Positions 1 through 8,730 of a stretch of 64,000 nucleotides of DNA are shown piece by piece (the first letter of the stretch is position 1; every line of letters begins with the position of its first letter). Origin of the DNA: Bacillota bacterium. GTDB lineage: Bacteria; Bacillota; Clostridia; Acetivibrionales; DSM-1351. A model generated the notes under the pieces. It did not search any database. It was not told where the DNA came from and saw only the letters and a program-made list of their open reading frames with translations. A program made the translations under genes and the position numbers. The DNA lies in NCBI GenBank assembly GCA_023391425.1, contig JAEWAX010000098.1, forward strand, positions 16,138 to 80,137, read 5' to 3'.

Positions 1-10
1 GAGGGATATC

Positions 11-877
11 ATGTTGAACGAATTAAACCATGTTATTGACTATATTGAAAATCATTTAACAGATGATGATCTATCTCTTGAAATGATTTCTGAATATGCT
101 GGGTTTTCTGACTATCACTTTAGAAAGGTATTTTTCTATCTTTCAGGGTTGACGCTTAGTGAATATATCAAAAACAGAAAATTATCAGAAGCAAGTATGG
201 ATTTATTACATGGAGAAAAAGTAACAGATGTTGCTTTGAAATATGGTTATCAGTCAATGGACGGCTTTACTCGCGCATTTAAAAAGTGGAGTGGGGTTTT
301 ACCCTCGGATGTAATAAAAAAAGGCATATGTAAATCGTTTCCCAAACTTTCATTCATAATAACCGTCAAAGGAGGAATTAATATGGAATTTAGAATTGAA
401 GACAAACCAGCGTTTAATTTAGTTGGTGTAAGCAAGCGTGTCCCTATGCAATTTGAAGGTGTTAATAATGAGATTGTAAAGCTTGCGCAAAGCATAACGG
501 ACGAACAAAGAGAAGAAATGCATTCTCTTCAAAATATGGAGCCTTATGAAATTGTGAATGCTTCGTATGAGGCTGACGCTAATTTCTTAAAAGAAGAAGG
601 ATATTTAACTCATCTGATAGGCATTTTAACTACTGAAAATAAAGTAAGTTATCTATTAGAAAAAGTACCAGTTAAAGCCTGTACCTGGGCAGTATTCCCA
701 AATGAAGGATTGTTTCCATCTACATTACAAGAAACAATGGCAAATATATATTCACAATGGCTTCCTTCTTCAAATTACGAAGTAATCAGTGTCCCTGCTT
801 TTTCTTTTACTAAAATGGATAAACAAAAAAAAGATTACGCTTATAGTGAAGTTTGGATTCCTGTTCAAAAAAGATAA
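11..877 (+). CDS. AraC-family regulator with GyrI-like effector domain
   Basis: A 288-residue protein. Residues 1-105 form an AraC/XylS double helix-turn-helix (YAGFSDYHFRKVF, then VALKYGYQSMDGFTRAFKKW). Residues 125-288 look like the GyrI/effector-binding domain found in drug-sensing regulators. The family binds small hydrophobic ligands through the C-terminal domain and activates nearby promoters; the target here is unknown. The ATG at 11 is preceded by GAGGG at the very window edge, so the promoter lies outside. No gene partner follows on the same strand. An imperfect hairpin near 950-995 (GAGCCGA/TCGGCTC, then CTTTGTT) could end the transcript. The family call is confident; the function is not. 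Confidence 0.85.
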   Translation: MLNELNHVIDYIENHLTDDDLSLEMISEYAGFSDYHFRKVFFYLSGLTLSEYIKNRKLSEASMDLLHGEKVTDVALKYGYQSMDGFTRAFKKWSGVLPSDVIKKGICKSFPKLSFIITVKGGINMEFRIEDKPAFNLVGVSKRVPMQFEGVNNEIVKLAQSITDEQREEMHSLQNMEPYEIVNASYEADANFLKEEGYLTHLIGILTTENKVSYLLEKVPVKACTWAVFPNEGLFPSTLQETMANIYSQWLPSSNYEVISVPAFSFTKMDKQKKDYAYSEVWIPVQKR

Positions 878-1129
878 ATACTAATTTACATTTTTACTAT
901 TATTTTTGGTGAAGTTATTCAGAATAGCATAAGATAAGGGCATAAAGATCAGAGCCGATAGCCTATGTGAGTGCATCATGTGGTTATTCGGCTCCTTTGT
1001 TAAATAACTAAACTGTACCAGTAAAACATTATCCCATAACTCAATATCTAAATATAGTTGGAGTAGCGACCGAGTACACATCGTGTTCTAGTCGCCGAGC
1101 ATTTTGCGTAGTTTATTAGCCATTCCACC

Positions 1130-1480
1130 TCAACTCCTCAGAATCTTCTCCATTGGCTTTCCTTTTGCCAATTCGTCCACCAGTTTGTCAAGCCACCTGA
1201 TCTTCTGCATGAGCGGGTCTTCGATTTCCTCGACGCGATGCCCGCAAATCACGCCTGTAATTTTGGCGGCGTTCGGGTTTATCTGCGGGGCTTCGCTAAA
1301 GAAGGTTTTATAATCGATATTTTTCACAATTTGCGCTTGCAAGCCAGAATCGTCATATCCTGTCAGCCAACAAATCACAGCATCAACCTCTAATTTGGTG
1401 CGCCCTTTGCGCTCTGCCTTTTGGACCAGTAGCGGGTAGACGCTCGAAAAAGCCATCTTGTATACGCGTTCGTTTGTCAT
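1130..1480 (-). CDS. DUF2200 family protein
   Basis: A 116-residue protein matching the DUF2200 family along its full length: an N-terminal NERVYKMAFSSVYPLLVQKAERKGRTK stretch-type start (key words VYKMAF, YPLLVQKAE), the WLTGYDD motif near residue 40, and a C-terminal helix with VDELAKGKPMEKILR. No biochemical role is established for the family. The start is fixed by a strong AAGGAGGTGAC about 6 nt before the ATG. Base composition is clearly more GC-rich than the flanking AT-rich DNA, as it is for the next two genes leftwards on this strand, which suggests shared foreign origin. It is soluble, with no signal peptide. Confidence 0.8.
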   Translation of the reverse strand: MTNERVYKMAFSSVYPLLVQKAERKGRTKLEVDAVICWLTGYDDSGLQAQIVKNIDYKTFFSEAPQINPNAAKITGVICGHRVEEIEDPLMQKIRWLDKLVDELAKGKPMEKILRS

Positions 1481-1567
1481 AAAGTGTCACCTCCTTTTGC
1501 TTCTCGCTTTACTCTCCATCTCACGATGTCGGTATTAGTTCGCTCCTTGTTATTTTGTAGCTGATAC

Positions 1568-2098
1568 CTATTTGATACGCACCCATCGGTGACTTACCAA
1601 TAGTAAAGCAACAAGTAATAATGCCAAAACGGTGAATACCGCAGCAAGTACATTGATAATCTTATTAGTCCTGCCATTCAGAGCCTTGAACAGCAAGGCA
1701 TAAATGCCAATCCCGATTACCCCTCCGAGCGTGTTACTAAGCACGTCAGTGATGTCAGCTCTGCCGATTGCGAAAATAAATTGTATTATTTCGAAGACAA
1801 AAGTTAAGCCAGCAATTGCTAGAATCTTTTTCACAAAAGACCACCGGGCTCTAAGCATACAAATATAGATTCCCAAAGGTATGAAAGCGAGAATGTTAGC
1901 TCTGATTTCACTGAAGCGAATAACGCTGTTGTCATCGAAAGACCCTAGAAGCGGAATCAAATTGATAATTCGTCCTTCATTCATATCCGGTATGGAAAAC
2001 TGCAGTTTGAAGAGAATCAACCATGTTAATGCCAGCAAATATATTACTAATAACACAAATGTAAGCGTGTTTCGTTTTTCTAATTTCAGATTTTCCAT
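1568..2098 (-). CDS. VanZ family membrane protein
   Basis: About 176 residues with four or five hydrophobic segments. The signature is the VanZ pattern: a first TM (FVLLVIYLLALTWLILFK), a polar loop ending NLIPLL, then RANILAFIPLGIYI and a glycine-rich TM with DVLSNTLGGVIGIG. VanZ proteins are integral membrane proteins linked to low-level teicoplanin resistance in enterococci; in most genomes the role is unknown. The open frame extends to a GTG at 2107, but AAGGA lies only 2 nt from that codon and 11 nt from the ATG at 2098, so I prefer 2098. There is no adjoining van operon. Membrane location is confident, function is not. Confidence 0.82.
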   Translation of the reverse strand: MENLKLEKRNTLTFVLLVIYLLALTWLILFKLQFSIPDMNEGRIINLIPLLGSFDDNSVIRFSEIRANILAFIPLGIYICMLRARWSFVKKILAIAGLTFVFEIIQFIFAIGRADITDVLSNTLGGVIGIGIYALLFKALNGRTNKIINVLAAVFTVLALLLVALLLVSHRWVRIK

Positions 2099-2316
2099 AT
2101 CAATCACATTCCTTAATGATTACTTTTATAGTACTATCTTCAGGCACAACAGCAAGACCAAAAGGAGAAAAAATGCGAAAATGATGCAATTTTGCACAAT
2201 CCAATGCCCACATCACGAGGGTTAGGTGATTTTGTAATTGAATTAGTTTTATCAACTCTTGTAAGCACTAACTATCAGAGAAAACAATATTTTATTTCTT
2301 TTATTAAATTTGATCT

Positions 2317-3153
2317 CTACATCTGAAAACATAGTACTAATCTCCTCACTTCGCTCAGCAAATGTCCAAGTTGTGTGCAAGTATTCTTACTATCAGTTCC
2401 AACTGCTGCAAATATGTCATCTACCTTACTTTTATAGTTGAAGGGGTGAATATCAAATTTGTCAATCATTTTAACTGCCTTTTTTTCATTCAGGCAATAT
2501 TCCTTATTTAGTGCAAACAGGACCTGATTCAGAGCCGATATTGACCGGACAACATGAGCAGTTACATAATAAATATCGTCTTTATCAATGTTGTTTTCTG
2601 CCATTCGTAAGGAAAATTCCGCTTCAAACGAAAATAAGTTAATAAGTGCTTTTTGTAGTTCAACTGGATACTGCTCAGCTATTCGCTTCATCGCAGACAC
2701 GCTTTTGTTCTTTTCCCATAAAACTTTGCTTATGGCTAATTCGCCCATATACATAACATTTATATAAGCATGGGGATGCCCGGTCTGGTAATGCAAGGTA
2801 ACAACCCCTTTTCTGCCTTCCTCGATGACCTTTTCTACTCTCGTAATATCGCGCAGGATAAAATCTACGGAACAGCCATCAATGGTAAGCCAGCCGCCGC
2901 CGTTAACCCATTTGCCCCATCCTCCTGGTGGCGAAATAAGATTCGCTCGGTGTTCATTGTCAACTGCTTGTGCCGCTTTGTTAAGGGCATCGATGTCGAG
3001 CATCGGACCATCGTAATAAATGCCAATGTCAATATCCGAGGATGGGGAATGCGTGCCTCTGGCGCGCGAACCGCCAAGTACAATTGCTTTGATGCCTGAT
3101 ACTGTTGATAAAACAGTCACAATTTTATCCAGAATGGTTTTGATTTTATTCAT
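2317..3153 (-). CDS. nucleotidyltransferase-domain protein
   Basis: A 278-residue soluble protein of the Pol-beta-like nucleotidyltransferase superfamily. The catalytic motif is GGSRARGTHSPSSDIDIG at residues 27-44, where Gly-Ser and the Asp-x-Asp pair (D40, D42) coordinate nucleotide and metal. The C-terminal half is helical, as in aminoglycoside and lincosamide adenylyltransferases and in related uncharacterised proteins. I cannot tell whether the substrate is a drug, a tRNA or a protein. Its base composition is higher in GC than its neighbours, matching DUF2200 and VanZ to its left. The ATG start is at 3153; the next upstream gene on this strand starts beyond a 73-nt gap. Confidence 0.8.
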   Translation of the reverse strand: MNKIKTILDKIVTVLSTVSGIKAIVLGGSRARGTHSPSSDIDIGIYYDGPMLDIDALNKAAQAVDNEHRANLISPPGGWGKWVNGGGWLTIDGCSVDFILRDITRVEKVIEEGRKGVVTLHYQTGHPHAYINVMYMGELAISKVLWEKNKSVSAMKRIAEQYPVELQKALINLFSFEAEFSLRMAENNIDKDDIYYVTAHVVRSISALNQVLFALNKEYCLNEKKAVKMIDKFDIHPFNYKSKVDDIFAAVGTDSKNTCTQLGHLLSEVRRLVLCFQM

Positions 3154-3226
3154 ATAATTCGCCTCTACTATTCATTATTGCGTTGTTAATTAATTTTAGG
3201 TGCCTGTTTAATATTATAGCTAGAAT

Positions 3227-3592
3227 TTAACCTCTTTTATTAATTTCACCTGTTATCAATGATTTTGAAATGCATATTGCTTTTATCATCTTCTTAAGGC
3301 GGGTATGATGAGAGGTACCTTCCGCAAATTTCTGCTGCGCTTTTTCACATTTGCTGATAATCGAAGACAAGGGTCGTAGTGCTTCTATCAATTCTTCTTT
3401 TGTATATTTGTCCATAACATTTTGATCCGTTATCAATAGTTTTGAAATATACAATGCTTCTATCCTATTCCTAAGGAGTGTGTGCTGAGGGGTACTGTGC
3501 ACAAATTTTAGCTGTGCCTTTTCACATTTACTGATAGTTGAAGATACAACTTGTAGCGCTTCTACCAATTCTTCTCTTGTATATTTCTCCAT
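3227..3592 (-). CDS. tandem-duplicated two-module hypothetical protein
   Basis: A 121-residue protein that is almost exactly two copies of one 59-residue module (residues 1-59 and 60-118) plus KRG. Aligning them without gaps gives 34 identities of 59. Shared words are KYT-EEL-EAL, SS-ISKCEKAQ-KF, and ISK-LIT. Each module reads as two amphipathic helices joined by a polar T..HT turn. I recognise no named domain; single-module relatives are plausible but not checked. There is no signal peptide or membrane segment. It lies between the nucleotidyltransferase and rph on the same strand, with a weak ribosome-binding site. Function unknown. Confidence 0.7.
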   Translation of the reverse strand: MEKYTREELVEALQVVSSTISKCEKAQLKFVHSTPQHTLLRNRIEALYISKLLITDQNVMDKYTKEELIEALRPLSSIISKCEKAQQKFAEGTSHHTRLKKMIKAICISKSLITGEINKRG

Positions 3593-3805
3593 ATCATTTT
3601 ACCTGGAAATTCCTGTATCTCTTTCTGTTAATTAAATAACTTTATTGTATATAATCATAATAATACGCATTCTATAAGAATACCACAATATAACCTGATG
3701 CATAGTGTTTTTTGAATGTCATCCTCATGGATCCTCAATGTCTCTATGAAGCTCCCCAAAAAACAGGGTCAAAAATCGCAGTTTTTCGCCTCAATTTCAA
3801 ACGTT

Positions 3806-3826
3806 GGGGAAGACAGCATCTTCCCC
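3806..3826 (-). terminator. hairpin just after rph
   Basis: A perfect 8-bp stem GGGGAAGA/TCTTCCCC with a 5-nt loop, starting 2 nt past the rph stop codon on the minus strand. The downstream U-tract is poor, so this may be a processing or weak termination hairpin rather than a strong intrinsic terminator. Confidence 0.45.
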
Positions 3827-3827
3827 A

Positions 3828-6440
3828 TTATAAGATTTCTACATATCCGTCCGTTCCATTTACCCGGATTCTCTGTCCGTCTTTGATTAGCTTGGTAGCA
3901 TTCTCTACTCCAATAACTGCCGGTAAGCCATATTCACGTGCGATAACTGCTCCATGTGTATTCAGTCCGCCTACTTCTGTTATCAGGCCTTTTATGGATA
4001 CAAACAGTGGTGTCCAGCTTGGGTCAGTAAACTTTGTTACTAATATATCTCCATCTTCCAGATCAGCATCTTTCATGTCCAAGATGACACGTGCTCTTCC
4101 CTCTATAACTCCAGGAGAGACAGAAAGACCTGCAATAGCTTCAGCTGGGAGATTTTCTTGTTTGTACACACCTACAATGATTTCACCATCAGACGTGATA
4201 ACACGTGGGGGAGTAAGTTTTTCATATAATCTGTACTCTTCTTGCCCTTTACTGATGATTTGGTAATCCAGTTTATTTGTGCGTACAACTTCGCGAAGCT
4301 CTTCAAAAGTGAGATAGTATATATCTTCTTTTTCATGGATAACGTTGGCTTGCACAAGCCTTTCTGCTTCTTTCAGTAAGGCCTGCTTATAAACAAAGTA
4401 GCGACTAACGATACCGTATTTGGGATATTCACGATAACCGCTGAAATTCCGGATAATGTCAATTACTCTTTTCACTTCCTTGGCTTTTTGTTCACCATTT
4501 GGTAATTGCTGCAATCGTTCTAGTAACTTTTGTTCCTTTTTCAAAGCTACCTGCTGTCCTTGCTCAAACTTCCGTTTACCAGCATTAGGCTCAAAGTTTT
4601 TAATGTTCTTTAGAATCATGGGTATAAGTGTAATTGGTTTTTCGCTCCAACGAGGTTTAGTAATATCAATTTCTCCGGCACATCTCATTCCATATTTGTT
4701 GAGATAATTATTGATTGCGTCTCTGGCTTTCTGTCCGCCATCAAACTTAACCATTTCATCCAAAAAGTTATCATCTTTTACGTGTTGTAAATAATCTATT
4801 ATTTCAGGATAAGGACGAATCACATCTGCGATATCCAATAACTCTAAACCCATTTCTGAAGTAGTGTTGTTTTGCAAAGATTGAGAGAGAGTGCCTGCTA
4901 CGTTTTTTTCACCTAACCATTCATTTATTTTCTCATTAATCCATGATGTAGCATTTGCGACAGTCATAATCACAGCCATACTTTGTGGGTCAAAAGAAAT
5001 TTTCTTTAACTCCTGAAAATCTTCCTGAAGAAAATCAAACAACTCTAACCCAGATTTCGTTTGGATGTTTAGTTTTAACGCTTCTATGGATGTTTGACTT
5101 TTTTTAATTAAATCAGAAACAATTTTCGGATCGTTTTCAATTTGTGCTTGAAAACCCTCCGATGACATATCTTTATTATTTTTACCGAGACCCTGTTCTT
5201 TCTTATCATTTGGTAAACATTTTATAAAATCCCGCTCTATGATTGTTATAAGTGCATCTTTTATGAGCGGATCGTGCTGTCCCATATTGTTTAATAACAT
5301 TTCTCTACTGCCAGGCGAAGCAAGCATATGGGCAACATCAACAAACTGCCTTCCACCGGCTTTAAACATAGTTCCGGCTGATGTTAACTGCCGGAAAGAC
5401 AGTCCCAATGGTTTCAAGGCGTCAGTCATCATTTGTTGATGCCCGACAGATATATAAACGTGATTTTCTTCATCATCTGCTTCAGGGATGGGATATAAAG
5501 TTGTAATTGGCCGACTTTGGACAATGTAAAATATATCATCACCCAAACACCATTCGATGTCCTGGGGACAACCAAAATGTTCTTCAACCTTTCTACCCAT
5601 GCTCTCAAGCTGCAAAATCTGTTCGTCCGTCAGTGCCTGCTTATTCTGCAACTCAAGCTCAACCGACTGTTCTTTCGTTCCGCCATCTTTTAAGGCATAA
5701 ATAGCCAGCTTCTTGGTGGATATCTTCTTGTAGATAACCTTGCCGCTCTGCACTTTGTAGATATCAGCATTCACCAGACCCGAGACCAATGCCTCACCAA
5801 GTCCGAAGCTGGCATCGATAGACAACACCTTTCGATTGCCCGTAACAGGATCGGCAGTAAACAGAATTCCTGCCACCTGTGGGAAGACCATCTTCTGAAC
5901 AACTACAGAAAGGCTTACTTTACGGTGGTCGAAGCCGTTTTGTATGCGGTAAGTTACTGCCCTCTCAGTAAATAGCGATGCCCAACATTTGCTGATATGC
6001 TTTAGTATTGCCTCCTTTCCGATAATGTTCAAATACGTATCCTGCTGGCCTGCAAAGGAGGCCGTCGGCAAATCCTCTGCAGTTGCGCTGGATCGCACTG
6101 CATAGGCAGTATTTGCATCCAGCCTGGAGAGGAAGCAGGTGATATCTTCATTAATATCCTCAGGGATAACTATCCCTTCGATGACTCTACGAATTTCACC
6201 GCTAAGTCTACTGATTTTATCCTGGTCTTCCACCTTTAAAAGCGATAAATGATTAAGCAATTTATTAATTGACGACGTTTCCCCAATGATTCTTTTAAAG
6301 GCTTCAGTAGTAATACAAAAGCCATCTGGTACGCTTATTCCTTCAATCCCGGAAAGTTCCCCCAGGTTCGCACCTTTCCCCCCAACAACCATGAGTTTAG
6401 CTTTATCAATGTCCTGAAAACCAAGTACATATATACCCAT
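3828..6440 (-). CDS. rph: rifampin phosphotransferase
   Basis: 870 residues, the length of rifamycin-inactivating phosphotransferases. These split ATP to AMP and phosphate and transfer the beta-phosphate to the C21 hydroxyl of rifampin. Domains in order: PPDK-like ATP-grasp domain (residues ~1-310; GGKGANLGEL, AVRSSATAEDLPTASFAGQQ, DIEWCL), rifamycin-binding middle domain opening with GHQQMMTDALKPLGLSF, and a C-terminal swivelling His domain. The phospho-carrier histidine is about H829 in GGLNTHGAVIAREYG. The THGA context and GHQQMM motif separate it from PEP synthase, which has TCHAAI there. A TTG at 6458 extends the frame, but AAGGTGG sits 6 nt before the ATG at 6440. No rifamycin-associated palindromic element is obvious upstream. 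Confidence 0.9.
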   Translation of the reverse strand: MGIYVLGFQDIDKAKLMVVGGKGANLGELSGIEGISVPDGFCITTEAFKRIIGETSSINKLLNHLSLLKVEDQDKISRLSGEIRRVIEGIVIPEDINEDITCFLSRLDANTAYAVRSSATAEDLPTASFAGQQDTYLNIIGKEAILKHISKCWASLFTERAVTYRIQNGFDHRKVSLSVVVQKMVFPQVAGILFTADPVTGNRKVLSIDASFGLGEALVSGLVNADIYKVQSGKVIYKKISTKKLAIYALKDGGTKEQSVELELQNKQALTDEQILQLESMGRKVEEHFGCPQDIEWCLGDDIFYIVQSRPITTLYPIPEADDEENHVYISVGHQQMMTDALKPLGLSFRQLTSAGTMFKAGGRQFVDVAHMLASPGSREMLLNNMGQHDPLIKDALITIIERDFIKCLPNDKKEQGLGKNNKDMSSEGFQAQIENDPKIVSDLIKKSQTSIEALKLNIQTKSGLELFDFLQEDFQELKKISFDPQSMAVIMTVANATSWINEKINEWLGEKNVAGTLSQSLQNNTTSEMGLELLDIADVIRPYPEIIDYLQHVKDDNFLDEMVKFDGGQKARDAINNYLNKYGMRCAGEIDITKPRWSEKPITLIPMILKNIKNFEPNAGKRKFEQGQQVALKKEQKLLERLQQLPNGEQKAKEVKRVIDIIRNFSGYREYPKYGIVSRYFVYKQALLKEAERLVQANVIHEKEDIYYLTFEELREVVRTNKLDYQIISKGQEEYRLYEKLTPPRVITSDGEIIVGVYKQENLPAEAIAGLSVSPGVIEGRARVILDMKDADLEDGDILVTKFTDPSWTPLFVSIKGLITEVGGLNTHGAVIAREYGLPAVIGVENATKLIKDGQRIRVNGTDGYVEIL

Positions 6441-6909
6441 ATTTCCCACCTTTCGCAATACTCGCCACAGAAATTTAAATTGCCATCCTTTAAGCTAAAA
6501 CGATTTACCGGCGTTATCATACTAGCCTATAGTGTACCTTTGGCATAAACTCTTTATCCATTTACTTGTTATTGCATTATAGCATTAGTAAATGAGAACA
6601 AATAGTCTACATTTACGATTTTATATATGTTATAATTAAAGTGAAGAAGAGTATTTTTATTTGACTAAGGACTGCGATAATATTCTAAATAAAAAATTTA
6701 TTTATGAAAAACTTTAATTTATGAGACCTTTTATAGGTCTTTTTTTGTTGTCTATTTTATCAATATTGGGGAGAAATAATCTCTTTTAAAAGCAGTTTAA
6801 CTATTTTTTACGCTATTTATTAAATTTGTTTATTTAATGACATATAGCACAAAAAAATAATCAATAAGACAAGTACTATTTTTCATATAAATTATATGGG
6901 GTGATTAAA
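6441..6909. other. intergenic region, left flank of the recombinase module
   Basis: 469 nt with no convincing gene. It is extremely AT-rich from 6540. It holds a possible plus-strand promoter (TATAAT at 6631-6636 with a weak TCTACA 19 nt upstream) and a clear plus-strand terminator at 6724-6747. I looked for the missing N-terminal codons of the Nramp gene here and did not see them. Confidence 0.5.
6724..6747 (+). terminator. intrinsic terminator with no gene upstream
   Basis: A 6-bp stem AGACCT/AGGTCT, 5-nt loop, followed by six or more T. It is on the plus strand, where no coding sequence lies between 877 and here, so it must end an untranslated transcript or be a relic. Confidence 0.6.
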
Positions 6910-7059
6910 ATGAGTAAAAAAAATATACCTGCTCAATACACCATAGTTTCAGAGTACAATCCTTCCGGAAAAGATTTTCAACAACTTGCTAATGAGAGTT
7001 TCAGATGTTACTTAGAAAATACTTTTAAAAATAAATTATGCTACCTACCAAAAACATAA
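6910..7059 (+). CDS. 49-residue protein upstream of the recombinase
   Basis: A small ORF, ATG at 6910 and TAA at 7057-7059, preceded by TATGGGGTGAT about 6 nt upstream. The product is 49 residues and starts MSKKNIPAQYTIVSEYNPSG; it contains KDFQQLANESFRCYLE. Short proteins with a VSEYNPSGK-F-Q-like core are commonly seen just ahead of large serine recombinases in Clostridia, so I infer it belongs to the recombinase module and could act as an accessory or directionality factor. That role is inference. The last codons lie inside the left arm of a perfect palindrome, which ties expression of this ORF to the downstream gene. Confidence 0.6.
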   Translation: MSKKNIPAQYTIVSEYNPSGKDFQQLANESFRCYLENTFKNKLCYLPKT

Positions 7060-7080
7060 TATGATGTTTTTGGTAGGTAG
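7041..7080. repeat. perfect 16-bp inverted repeat
   Basis: Arms at 7041-7056 and 7065-7080 are exact reverse complements (CTACCTACCAAAAACA and its complement) around an 8-nt loop. The left arm encodes the last codons of the 49-residue ORF. The right arm ends 33 nt before the recombinase ATG. There is no T-run after it, so an attenuator or a protein-binding site is more likely than a standard terminator. Confidence 0.85.
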
Positions 7081-7113
7081 TTATCAGCAATAACTAGGAA
7101 AGGATGAACAGAA

Positions 7114-8703
7114 ATGTATAACCCAGCTGGTAACTATATTGAAAAAGAAAATGATTATTTTAACGTTGGCATATATGCCCGTCTATCGAGAGAGGATGAT
7201 GCATCTTATAGTGTAGAAAACCAAATAAAATTACTTAAGCCAATAGTTTTGAGTAATTCAAATTGGACTTTGATAGATATATATTTTGATGACGGTGTAT
7301 CAGGAACGACATTTGATAGACCTGATTTTAACAGGCTGATGGATGACGTAAATACTAAGAAGGTAAATCTTATAATCTTAAAAGATCTATCTAGATTAGG
7401 GAGAAATTTATATGAATCAGAAAAGTTTTTTGATTATTGTTTATTGAACAATGTGAGAATTATTACCGTTAATGATAAAATAGACTCCTTTAATCATGAT
7501 ACTCAAACAAATTTTGTCAGGCCATTAACATGCCTTTTAAACGAAAAATATGCAGCAGATGTTTCGGCGAATATAAAGAGCATTTTCTCAAATAAAAGGA
7601 AGCGTGGTGAATTTATTGGTGCATTTGCACCATATGGTTATCAAAAAGATACTCAAAATAAAAACAAGCTCGTTATAAATCCAGAAACATGCGATATAGT
7701 CAGAAGAATTTATAAAATGTTTATTGGCGGAGAGAGCTTACATGGAATCTCAACTATATTAAATAAAGAACATGTATTATCTCCTGCAAGCTATAAAGTT
7801 AGTACAACATTATATAGAGGTGGAAAGACTAAAAGCTTTCTTTGGAATCCGGAAACAATAAAGGTGATATTGACCAGTCCTACTTATATTGGTTCTGTTT
7901 CTCAAGGAAAAACTGAAAAGATCAGTTTTAAAAGAAAAAAATATAAATACATACCTAGGGAAAACTGGATAATCGTTGAAAATACTCATGAAGCAATAAT
8001 ATCAAAGGAAGATTTTGAAGTTGTACAGGTCCTTATGAGTAAAAAGAATTATCATAGTAACAAGGTTATTCAACCACATATATTATCAGGACTAGTTTAT
8101 TGTGGAGATTGTGGTGAAAAATTAACATTTACCAGAACAGGTAAATACTTTTATACAATGTGCTCCAAATACAAAAGGTATAGTGAGTGTACAAGACATA
8201 CATTTTCTGAAGATAAGTTGTATGAAATAATAAAGCATGAGTTAAAGGCCATTGCTCAAAAATTTCTAGATATTCACAACTTAACAAATATAGCAAATAA
8301 TTATAACAAAAATCAAATAAATAGTGATAATGGAAATGCCTTAATTACTGCAAGGAAAGAAATAAAAACTATTGAAAATAGGTTAGCTGATATTAAAAGG
8401 CATCTTTTAGCAGCGTATCAAGATAAAAGTAATGGAGAATTATCTGTTAGTGATTATCTCGATATTAGTAATTTGTTGGCAGAAGAAAAACAAGGTTTAA
8501 ATGCAAGATTAGAACTTCTGCATAAGCAACTTGAAACTAACACAAAGCAAGATGATTCTAGTAAATCTTTACAAAATATAATTGATACCTTTGCGAGTTT
8601 TGAATCTTTAGATAGGTTAACAGTAGTAAAGTTAATTAACAAAATTGAAATATTCGAAGACAGAACTGTAAAGATACATTATAATTTTAAAAATCCATTT
8701 TAA
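7114..8703 (+). CDS. large serine recombinase
   Basis: 529 residues. The resolvase N-terminal domain (residues ~17-160) has nucleophile S25 in GIYARLSRED and the LKDLSRLGRN motif near residue 90. A recombinase domain follows (~165-300). A zinc ribbon has C330, C333, C350 and C359. The C-terminal part (~370-480) is a likely coiled coil. This is the TndX/phage-integrase type that joins attP and attB by 2-bp staggered breaks through a phosphoserine link. The ATG follows GGAAAGGATG. The TAA stop (8701-8703) is followed directly by the ATG of the Nramp fragment in the same frame. Integrases of this class often lie beside their own attachment junction, as here. Confidence 0.92.
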   Translation: MYNPAGNYIEKENDYFNVGIYARLSREDDASYSVENQIKLLKPIVLSNSNWTLIDIYFDDGVSGTTFDRPDFNRLMDDVNTKKVNLIILKDLSRLGRNLYESEKFFDYCLLNNVRIITVNDKIDSFNHDTQTNFVRPLTCLLNEKYAADVSANIKSIFSNKRKRGEFIGAFAPYGYQKDTQNKNKLVINPETCDIVRRIYKMFIGGESLHGISTILNKEHVLSPASYKVSTTLYRGGKTKSFLWNPETIKVILTSPTYIGSVSQGKTEKISFKRKKYKYIPRENWIIVENTHEAIISKEDFEVVQVLMSKKNYHSNKVIQPHILSGLVYCGDCGEKLTFTRTGKYFYTMCSKYKRYSECTRHTFSEDKLYEIIKHELKAIAQKFLDIHNLTNIANNYNKNQINSDNGNALITARKEIKTIENRLADIKRHLLAAYQDKSNGELSVSDYLDISNLLAEEKQGLNARLELLHKQLETNTKQDDSSKSLQNIIDTFASFESLDRLTVVKLINKIEIFEDRTVKIHYNFKNPF

Positions 8704-8730
8704 ATGCGTTCCAATTTACATACATCTCCG
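8704..8730. other. probable right attachment junction (attR-like)
   Basis: Between the recombinase stop and the first codons that match Nramp (CCG GGA AAT TTT, from 8728) lie about 22-25 nt of element-derived sequence. The crossover should fall at or just before 8725-8730. The matching left junction is not visible in this window. Confidence 0.5.

Noticed and set aside
3828..6458. Label as PEP synthase or pyruvate phosphate dikinase, starting at TTG 6458
   Set aside because: The phospho-histidine motif is THGAVIAREYG rather than TCHAAI, and the GHQQMM rifamycin-domain motif is present. The ATG at 6440 has the better ribosome-binding site.
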